Shown here one piece after another: positions 56,468 to 64,000 of a DNA stretch of 64,000 nt; the stretch's first letter is position 1; each line of letters begins with the position of its first letter. Source of the DNA: Diphasiastrum complanatum. Taxonomy: Eukaryota > Streptophyta > Lycopodiopsida > Lycopodiales > Lycopodiaceae. A program made the translations under genes and the position numbers. The notes under the pieces were generated by a model. That model saw nothing but the letters and a program-made list of their open reading frames with translations. It made no database searches and was not told where the DNA came from. The stretch is taken from positions 40,378,923-40,442,922 of the forward strand of contig CM055110.1 in assembly GCA_029204225.1 (NCBI GenBank), written 5' to 3'.

Positions 56468-57627
56468 TCAGGCAATGGTTTGTCGCCCTCGGCAGTCTGT
56501 GAAGATGGTGTGTGGCGGTGGTGGAGAGAGGTTGGAGAATGGATTTCTCAAAGGATGGAACAAGAGGAATGAAAATAAATTGTAGGGTGGTGTCGAGAAT
56601 GGAGGCATGAGTGGGAGAAGAGTTATAGAAAATATGCATCCATTGGAGGGTGTTTTGGGAGTCATCTGGGTTAATCTGGGTGAATGGGATGGAGATGAGA
56701 TGAGGGATGGAAGAAGTGATGGTGATGGATGATGGAGCCGAAACGAGAATAACGAGAGTAGGTGGAGGAATGGGAATGGTAGGAATAAAAATGACGACAA
56801 TAGTGGATGGTTGTGCGGAAATGGTGGTAGTGGAAGTAGAAGAGGTGGTGTCAGGGCATGGTTGAGGGTTAACACATTGTCTATGGGAGGAGGGCTAGCG
56901 GAGGTGGAGGCTGCACCATGCATACGTTTGGCTAGCCAATGTGTTAGTTGCAGTGGAGTGAGTGGAGGTAGTAGCAATGGAAGGGGGATAGAGGCTAACG
57001 GTGGAATGACAATGGGAAGGATACTAGAGTGATGGAAATCCTGAACCTTCTGTTCGAGGAGGGTACAGACAAGGTTGCACAGAATGGGCCCGGTGGCTAT
57101 TCGGTCGCACAAGTTGGGTTTAATGGCCTGCCTCAGTTCATTGAGAACAAAGGTGGACCAATCATATGGCACCACAGAGGGGTTAGGGAATTCTAGATAG
57201 GATTCCACAATTTGGCTTATGAGGTTAGATTGGATGCGCTCCTTGCACAAGCTAGAAACCAATAGGAAGTTATTTAGGAGACAAGCAACAGATTGAATGA
57301 TGGGGTTATTGATAGCCTCGATCAAATAACCATCGTTAGTTTTTAGCTGGGTGTCAGGATTGAGTGGAGTTAGATACAGTTGGATGAGGACAAGGGCACC
57401 ACGATGAGAGGGTTTTGGCAGGTAACAGTAGCAATTCCTATTGTTGCCAGTGAGTCAGTCTTGACATGCACACGGTGCAGTCTGTCTTGGTACTGAATGT
57501 AGAAGTGACTTTTCTTTTTGTCCCACATGGCGTAGGCCATGAGGATGAGTTGCATAGTAAGGGCAATAGAAAAAAGTTGTGGATAGATGCCCATTGCTTG
57601 CAGGAGAGGTCCGGCTGCCTGGACCCA
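56468..57627 (-). pseudogene. Unrecognised Leu/Pro-rich frame cut by element K
   Basis: Minus-strand frame 57594-57370 (MGIYPQLFSIALTMQLILMA, YIQYQDRLHRVHVKTDSLA) ends at a stop. It is followed in sequence by frame 57325-56468 (285 codons: NPIIQSVACLLNNFLLVSS, WSTFVLNELRQAIKPNLC, GPILCNLVCTLLEQKV, then a long Pro/Leu/Ser-rich low-complexity end). The upstream frame remains open to 57627 (WVQAAGPLLQ), where the LTR of K begins. The first half looks like a real protein; the low-complexity half may not be coding. I do not recognise the family. Confidence 0.4.
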
Positions 57628-57821
57628 TGTGAACTCGAGGGGTGAAGGCCTGTCCTAAGTTCTTAAAGGCCAAAAGAATTAATTGGCTTGTCATTCACAT
57701 GAAGCTAGTCTCGAATCAACTAGATGAAAATCAACTAAGATTTTAAATCAAAGCTCGAAAAACATTACATCACATAGATTCATTGACACAATAGCAGAAG
57801 CACTGAGGGATCAAGATGGAG

Positions 57822-57822
<1 letters not shown>

Positions 57823-57872
<50 letters not shown>
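57823..57872 (+). repeat. Poly-C tract (50 C)
   Basis: Uninterrupted C run. The equivalent place in the other LTR (61035-61045) has 11 C. Confidence 0.95.
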
Positions 57873-58059
57873 TGAAGGATTATTTTCTTATCATTATGCA
57901 GATCTAATTGGCCAATGCCAATTACATATACAATGGATTCCAATAGGGATCTCAAATGTAGGAACATCAACTTACATAAACTTAGTTCATATTCCTTGTT
58001 CTTAATTCCATATCTAGCTTAATGAAAGCATAGAAATTTTTTCATCAGTCTTAATTTTT

Positions 58060-58556
58060 CCGACATGCAATCATGTTGGATCTTAGATTCTTGTCATGCA
58101 ACCCAAATGGATCTTAGATTCTTTACATTCAATCATAAGGGTTCACAGATTCTTTGCATGTCTTTACATACAACTGTCTGAAGTGACATGAAATCATAGG
58201 GGTTCATAGATTCTTGACATGCGACTGTCATGAAGTGACATGCAATCATAAGGGTTCATAGATTCTTGACATGCAACTGTCATGAAGTGACATGCATGGC
58301 CTTTTAGGAATGCATGGAGTGACATGCAAGCTTCAAAATTGACATGCAAGCTTTAGATCTGACATGCAAACTCTAGATCTGACATGCATGGGCAATAGAC
58401 CATTGATGCTATGACATGCAAGCTTCCAAACTGACATTCAAGCTCTAGATCTGACATGCAAAGACAATAGGCCACTGATGCTATGACATGCAAGCTCTAC
58501 ATCTGACATGCATAGACAATAGGCCACTGATACTATGACATGCAAAAGTACTGATC
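58060..58556 (-). repeat. GACATGCA motif array in the K LTR
   Basis: About 14 CATGCA hexamers in ~500 bases, mostly as GACATGCAAGCT or GACATGCAA, with recurring GATCT and CACTGATGCTATGACATGCAAGC neighbours. The matching stretch in the right LTR is 61236-61690 with about 16. CATGCA is the core of the plant RY element bound by B3-type factors. Confidence 0.85.
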
Positions 58557-59260
58557 AGCCATTCTGACATATGGGTAATAGTTTCAAGAGCATACCATAG
58601 TTTCGAGAGAAGGTGAAAGTGAGAGAGGGAGAGAGTGTGTGTGTGCGTGTTTGTGTGGTGATCTGAGAGTGAGATAGAAATCCAAGGGTTTGAGCTCCAA
58701 TTAATCCTGCAATCACAAAAATGACATAGTCTCCTTGAGATATTCCCTCAATTCTCTTCTCCAGAGCACCTATACAAAACAAACAATAAAATGGCAGAGT
58801 CTGGATGCATTATCCCTTTATCCTCCTGGTAGAGGGTCACATTTCCACTTATATAGAGAGTGGAGAGGCCTTCAAAAGTGAGTGAGTTGTCAAGTTCAAG
58901 TGTATGAGGTGTGAGGGAGACTCCAATTGGACTTAGGGAGAAGTGGAGTGCATGGATGAGGTGTTTTAGTTAGGGAGGGTGAATGGGTGATGTGTACTAG
59001 CTTGGGAGAATTATTATGGTGTGTTGGCATATGAAGTGAGAGTGTAGGAGGGCGCCCCATTCTACGTGTCAATTAGCCTAGAATGCATGTGAAAAAGTAG
59101 GTAGGAGGTAGGTGGTACAAGGTTCCAACTTGACTTTTAATTACATATAATTTTACATGGTTACAACTTGGAAATTCACCCAAGTGCAATTATCCTATGG
59201 AAGAGCCAAGCTATATGCCCATCTTGTTTTTGCACAATGTCCATCAATTCCTAGGCCCTT

Positions 59261-59385
59261 TTTTCTAGAGGTTGCCCATCCTCGGTCATGGTCATTGGCA
59301 CTTATTTTCTAGAGGTTGCCCATCCTCAGTCATGTACATTGGCACTTATTTTCTAGAGGTTGCCCATCCTCAATCATAGTGGAAC
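59261..59385 (+). repeat. 44-bp tandem repeat, ~2.8 copies
   Basis: Copies start at 59261, 59305 and 59349 with TTTTCTAGAGGTTGCCCATC, followed by CTCGGTCATG and CATTGGCACTTA. Confidence 0.9.
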
Positions 59386-59835
59386 AAGTCACTAGGGTGA
59401 CCGGACCCTAAGCCTTGTCCTATTCTTTATAGACTCCTCTGAGCCTTCATTATAGACTTATAAATAAGCCTTCTTAATAGACTCTATTGAGCCTTCATTA
59501 TAGACTTTGTCAAAATCCTTCTTGTATACTGTCTTTTAGCTTATAAAGCTTCTTGATTCGATTCTTGTTCTTCTGGCACTTTCTCGAGTATCTACACATA
59601 CCTTCAAAGAGAGATCAGTCCTTAAGCCCATAGGGCTTACCATCAAACATGGTTCATCGAAGATTCTTAGTTCTACAGGTGTCAATGCATGTTACACAGT
59701 TCATTAAAGCAATAAATTCATAAAATATTCTAAAAGAATACTGATCATTGATAATTCTATATCATCTAAGTCTATCTGGGTTGAAAGTTGGGAAAATCTT
59801 TATTTCTTAGGAGCAATTTGTCTATGCAAATTACA

Positions 59836-60461
59836 CCCCTCCAACGCATAAAGCGTTGTCCTCAACAAAAATTTCTCAACTACGAGTCTTAAATCTGTTA
59901 AAAATTTCTAGATACCAAACTGTGTTTATGTTTATTTCTTTCTCTCAGATTTGATCTTATATGTAAGAGTCTTTTCTTCCTTGATCTGACTTAGATCTCT
60001 TAATCTATGAATTTGAGAATTAGCTTAATGAATCAGTCTCGGGTAGATCCAACCATTTCATTTTCATCCCGAGCTTTAGATTGCTCAAAAAGAATTTCAT
60101 AGTAAAAATTGTTTCTTTGGGGATTCAGGAATGGCATAAGGTAAAGTGGTCTTAAAATTTTCAGTCCCCATTCCTCAGTATGTTTTCATACTAGTCATGG
60201 TTTTACATAATTTCTTAGGAGGTTTAACTTCCTATTCATGATTTCAAAAGATACTTGAAATCTAGGTCCATTCCAAGTCATCCGATCATCAAGGTTTACT
60301 TTCGCATTAAGTATGCAAACAAGTATAAACTAACATATGATGTCGTTCACTAAGCTACTAAAAGCTCAGATCACATAACTCACATGTTTAAAACATTCAA
60401 AGCAAAAGTCTGATAGTATTGAATCAAAATCTTTCTTAAAAACAACTTAGGATTTAACATC
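59836..60461 (-). other. Internal non-coding part of element K
   Basis: Begins on plus with CCCCTCCAACGCATAAAGCG. It has no gag, protease, RT or integrase motif on either strand. Confidence 0.6.
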
Positions 60462-60818
60462 CTATCTAATGTTTTTCTCTAAAGTATTTCGAGATCTACA
60501 TCTCAAACACTCTTGTGGTCCTAGTGGACAATCTTTATGGTTTAAGAAATTCTCCCTCTGTTTTACTAGTACGGCCTTCAATGATTTTATGGCCGAAACT
60601 AGTCTCGGGTTGTACATTCTTGATAAGCATGGTCTTCTGGTCCTCCACAAGTAGGCTTCCAGTATTTCGTGGTCATCTAGTTCTTCCTCAGGCCTAGCAA
60701 GAGTCTTGGTCTTCTTGATCTTTTCAAGGCAGTTCTTGCTTTTTGCTGCACAAGGCCTCTTAAACACCGGGTGGAGCTTTGTGTTCTTCTTCCATGCATA
60801 AACATACAAAATCTTCAC
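60462..60818 (-). CDS. Small basic frame next to the PBS of element K
   Basis: 118-codon frame that starts five bases inside the PBS of K (MKILYVYAWKKNTKLHPVFK..). It is rich in Lys and Arg with five Cys, including a PLGPQECLRC stretch. It lies where gag would start, but no capsid or zinc-knuckle pattern is visible. It may be chance. Confidence 0.3.
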   Translation of the reverse strand: MKILYVYAWKKNTKLHPVFKRPCAAKSKNCLEKIKKTKTLARPEEELDDHEILEAYLWRTRRPCLSRMYNPRLVSAIKSLKAVLVKQRENFLNHKDCPLGPQECLRCRSRNTLEKNIR

Positions 60819-60823
60819 ATCAT

Positions 60824-60836
60824 GGCTCTGATACCA
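60824..60836 (-). promoter_or_regulatory. Primer-binding site of element K
   Basis: GGCTCTGATACCA on plus, three bases (GGC) before the LTR start at 60840; initiator tRNA-Met type on minus. Confidence 0.88.
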
Positions 60837-60839
60837 GGC

Positions 60840-62263
60840 TGTGAATTCGAGGGGTGAAGGCCTATCCTAAGTCCTTAAAGGCCAAAAGAATTAATTGGCT
60901 TATCATTCACATGAAGCTAGTCTCGAATCAACTTCGTGAAAATCAACTAAGATTTTAAATCAAAGCTCAAAAAACATTACATCACATAGATTCATTCTCA
61001 CAATAGCGGAAGCACTGAGGGGTCAAGATGGGGACCCCCCCCCCCTCGAAGGATTCTTTCCTTATCATTATGCAAATCCATTTGGCCAATGCCAATTACA
61101 TATACAATGGATTCCAATAGGGATCTCAGATGTAGGAACATTAACTTACATAAACTTAGTCCATATTCCTTGTTCTTAATTCCATATCTAGCTTAGCAAA
61201 AGCATAGAAATTTCTTCATGAGTCTTAATCTTTCCGACATGCAATCATGTTGGATCTTAGATTCTTGTCATGCGATCCCAATGGATCTTAGATTCTTTAC
61301 ATGCAATCGTAAGGGTTCATATATTCTTTGCATGCAATCACAAGGGTTTATAGATTCTTTACATGCAACTGTCTGAAGTGACATGCAATCATAGGGATTC
61401 ATAGATTCTTAACATGCAATTGTCATGAAGTGACATGAAATCATAAAGGTTCATAGATTCTTGACATGCAACTGTCATGAAGTGACATGCATGGCCTTTC
61501 AGGAATGCATGGAGTGACATGCAAGCTTCAAAACTGACATGCAAGCTTTAGATCTGACATGCAAACTCTAGATCTGACATGCATGGGCAATAGACCATTG
61601 ATGCTATGACATGCAAGCTTCCAAACTGACATGCAAAGACAATAGGCCACTGATGCTATGACATGCAAGCTCTACATTTGACATGCATAGATAATAGGCC
61701 ACTGATACTATGACATCCATTCTGACATATGGGTAACAGTTTCAAGAGCATACCATTCGAGAGAAGGTGAAAGTGAGAGAGGGAGAGAGAGAGTGTGTGT
61801 GTTTGTGTGGTGATCTGAGAGTGAGATAGAAATCCGAGGGTTTGAGCTCCAATTAATCCTGCAATCACAAAAATGACATAGTCTCCTTGAGGTATTCCCT
61901 CAATCCTCTTTTCCAGAGCACCTGTACACAACAAAAAATAAAATGGCACAGTCTGGATGCATTATCCCTTTATCCTCCTGTTAGAGGGGCGCATTTCCAC
62001 TTATATAGAGAGTGGAGAGGCCTTCAAAAGTGAGTGAGTTGTCAAGTTCAAGTGTATGAGGTGTGAGGGAGACTCCAATTGGACTTAGGGAGAAGTGGAG
62101 TGCATGGATGAGGTGTTTTAGTTAGGGAGGGTGAATGGGTGATGTGTACTAGCTTGGGAGAGTTATTATGGTGAGTTGGCATATGAAGTGAGAGTGTAGG
62201 AGGGCGCCCCATTCTAGGTGTCAACTAGCCTAGAATGCATGTGAAAAAGTAGGTGGGAGGTAG
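60840..62263 (-). repeat. 5' LTR of element K (truncated)
   Basis: On plus starts TGTGAATTCGAGGGGTGAAGG and follows the left LTR through the CATGCA array to GTGGGAGGTAG, where element L sequence begins. It carries several small indels relative to the left copy, including the poly-C run and a ~30-base loss near 61625. Confidence 0.8.
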
Positions 62264-62530
62264 ACTTAGAATTTGCTTTGCACAGGAACACAGATCATGC
62301 TACACAGTAACACAGACATAAAACACTCTCCACAGCAAGCTCACATAGCAACTATATTTCTCAAAATGAAATTACACTGTGCATACAGCTGTTCACTCAG
62401 ACAACCCATGCATGACCCAGGTTGCCGTTGGCGGGATGCGTGTCCCGTCGACTTGCCTCGTGGCGAGGCCAACTGATAGGACCCACATTACAGTAACACC
62501 GTGATTCTACTTTAATTCTAACTCTCTCTT
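62264..62530 (-). repeat. 3' LTR of element L (approximate)
   Basis: About 250-260 bases between the end of K and a purine tract (AAAAGAGAGAG on minus, ~62522-62535) downstream of L pol. Contains a GC-rich patch (GTCCCGTCGACTTGCCTCG). The edges are inferred. Confidence 0.5.
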
Positions 62531-64000
62531 TTAAAGCAGAGTCTACTTTTTATACAGTCATATACATAATTTTAACGTTAACAAACTTTAAGTACAGAAA
62601 GCTTTGATTTGAACTTATCAAACTTTTCTCCAACAAGTGGCTTAGTGAAAATATCAGCTAGTTGTTCTTCTGTGCTACAATGAACAACATGAATTTCATG
62701 ACTAAGCAGCCTCTCATGTATAAAGTGATACTAAATCTCAATGTGTTTAGTTCTCTTGTGGAACACTAGATTCTTTGCTAGCTGAATGCCACTCTAACTG
62801 TCGCTATGTAGGCTTTTTCTGCTTCATGCCAAATTCTTCCAAGATTTGTCTCAACCATATAGCTTCATGTGCTGCACTACACATTGCCTTATACCCTGCT
62901 TCTATGGTGGATAGAGCAATTGTGCTTTGCTTATTACTAGACCAGGAAAAAAAACTACCACAAAACTGGAATACATACCCTGTGGCGGATCTACGATCAT
63001 CATAGTCACCTCCCCAATCCACATCCACATAACCACACAACTCAGGTAACCCATCATGCTTCTTGTAAATCAAGCCATAAACTGAAGTGCCTTTCACATA
63101 ATGCAAAATGCGTTTAGCTGCCTTCCAATGCGTTTTTGTAGGTGCTGTCATAAATTGACTTACAATGACAACAACATAGCATATATCTGGTCTAGTCGTG
63201 ATAAGGTAAATCGAGCTCCCTGCTAACTGCCTATACAGTGTAGCATCAAACTCAAATTGTTCCATGAGGTCTTTCTTGATCATATCTATCATCTCTTGAT
63301 TGTTTCCTGTAATAATCAAGTCATCAACATAAAGAGCAATCAAAGCAACCATACCATCAAAGCATAAGACATATAGATTTGGATCAGAGTGTGTTCTCAC
63401 CATCCCCTTTAAATGAAAGTAGGCATCAATCCTGCTATACCACGCACATGGTGTCTGTTTAAGACCATAAAGTGTTTTCTTTAAGCGACATACTTTATTT
63501 TCCTGTCCCTTTGCTACAAAGCCTTCAGGTTGATCCATGAACACCTCTTCTTCTAACTCACCATTTAGAAAAGCAGATTTCACATCCATCTGATGCAAAG
63601 GCCAACCAAAATGTGAAGGTAAAAAAATAAGTAGACGTAGAGTATTCCACTTACATACTGGCGCAAAGGTCTCCTCATAGTCGATGCCTTTACTTTGTGC
63701 ATACCCTTTGATCACCATTCTTGCCTTGTGCTTTGCTATACTTCCATCTGCATGGTACTTAGTCCTGTATATCCATTTGCAACCAATGGGTTTCTTGCCA
63801 ACTGGTGGTTCTACTAAGTCCCATGTGCTATGCTTAGCAATTGACTCCATCTCCTCTCCCATGGCCTTGACCCAAATGTCATCATCCTTTGCTTCACCAT
63901 AAGTCGAAGGTTCTTTGCTTCGATTCAAGATATGATTAGCTGTGTTGCATGCTTCTGCCCAAAAAGTATTTGGCAAACCCTTGCTCTTAAGCATTGCCCT
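62531..64000 (-). pseudogene. pol: Ty1/copia element L pol, runs off the window
   Basis: Minus-strand pol of a family different from A-E. The 396-codon open frame 63994-62804 has the end of the integrase core (KSKGLPNTFWAEACNTANHI). It then jumps at about residue 26 to the connector (KEPSTYGEAKDDDIWVKAM). RT follows with CKWIYRTKYHADGSIAKHKA, MDVKSAFLNGELEEEVFMDQ and YVDD at ~222-225. At ~248 it jumps from EQFE to TLYRQLAG, losing ~60 residues. RNase H is YVDVDWGGD and STIEAGYKAM. Both deletions keep the frame. The C-terminus continues in another frame to about 62600 (HIEI.YHFIHERLL, LADIFTKPL). Confidence 0.83.

Larger units (their letters stand above)
57628..59835 (-). repeat. 3' LTR of element K
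   Basis: On plus runs TGTGAACTCGAGGGG ... GCAAATTACA, followed by CCCCTCCAACGC. The first ~1490 bases are matched by the right copy; the rest cannot be checked because that copy is truncated. An alternative is a shorter LTR ending near 59118, but no CA end or purine tract lies there. Confidence 0.6.
57628..62263 (-). mobile_element. Non-autonomous LTR element K with very long LTRs
   Basis: Minus-strand element defined by two long direct repeats (57628-~59118 matches 60840-62263), a PBS next to the right copy, and a purine tract (CCCCTCC on plus, 59836) next to the left copy. This gives a 3' LTR of about 2.2 kb and an internal part of only 1.0 kb. The right LTR is cut at 62263 where the sequence changes to element L. 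No gag or pol motifs are present, as in large retrotransposon derivatives (LARDs). Confidence 0.7.

Noticed and set aside
58060-58556. CRISPR-like array
   Set aside because: Units are short, unevenly spaced and imperfect, lie within an LTR, are present in both LTRs and have no spacer structure.
1-64000. tRNA or rRNA genes
   Set aside because: No cloverleaf-like A/B box pair or rRNA stretch was recognised; the tRNA-like words are primer-binding sites.

Overview
The window reads as nuclear DNA from a land plant with a repeat-rich, AT-rich genome. All recognisable coding sequence belongs to transposable elements or to short unidentified gene relics. Plant-type signals include Ty1/copia polyproteins, primer-binding sites complementary to the 3' end of initiator tRNA-Met (TGGTATCAGAGCC), GT-AG introns, and long GA/TC and poly-C tracts. 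I see no intact host gene, tRNA, rRNA or CRISPR array. The species cannot be named from the sequence.

Region 1 (1-21543) is a nest of related Ty1/copia elements. Element B (minus strand; its 3' LTR is cut by the window edge) is split twice. Element A (plus, 1766-6826) sits in its pol gene, and element C (minus, 10686-15262) sits in its 5' LTR. Next to B, element D (minus, 15621-21538) interrupts a gag-like reading frame with a perfect 5-bp duplication, TTTCC. D carries a full gag-protease-integrase-RT-RNase H frame broken by one TGA. A and C lack the RT core, yet their LTR pairs differ by only about 2% and 1%. That implies they moved recently using enzymes supplied by another element. Both keep long open 'tails' although the catalytic sequence is gone.

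Region 2 (21544-29459) is the least explained. It holds two convergent, multi-exon paralogues of an unidentified small domain, with an intron of the same phase at the same place. Between them lie a frame that opens like the histone H3 tail and a coiled-coil-like frame; both are interrupted only by TAG codons.

Region 3 (29460-36480) has a copia element E with an intact 3' LTR. E is truncated and fused directly to a Ty3/gypsy relic F that has lost the YxDD box of RT. Region 4 (36480-43650) contains microsatellites, an old copia relic G and a decayed hAT transposase with two recognisable introns. Region 5 (43690-53430) is a row of truncated copia copies (H, an orphan LTR with PBS, I and J).

Region 6 (53430-64000) has unidentified sequence, an unrecognised Leu/Pro-rich frame, and element K. 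K is RT-less, with very long LTRs that carry an array of CATGCA motifs. Copia element L then runs off the window edge and has two in-frame deletions.

The useful themes are non-autonomous copia derivatives next to a near-intact potential partner, a palindromic CACACGTGTG motif shared by the LTRs of many of these elements, and the unexplained gene pair of region 2.
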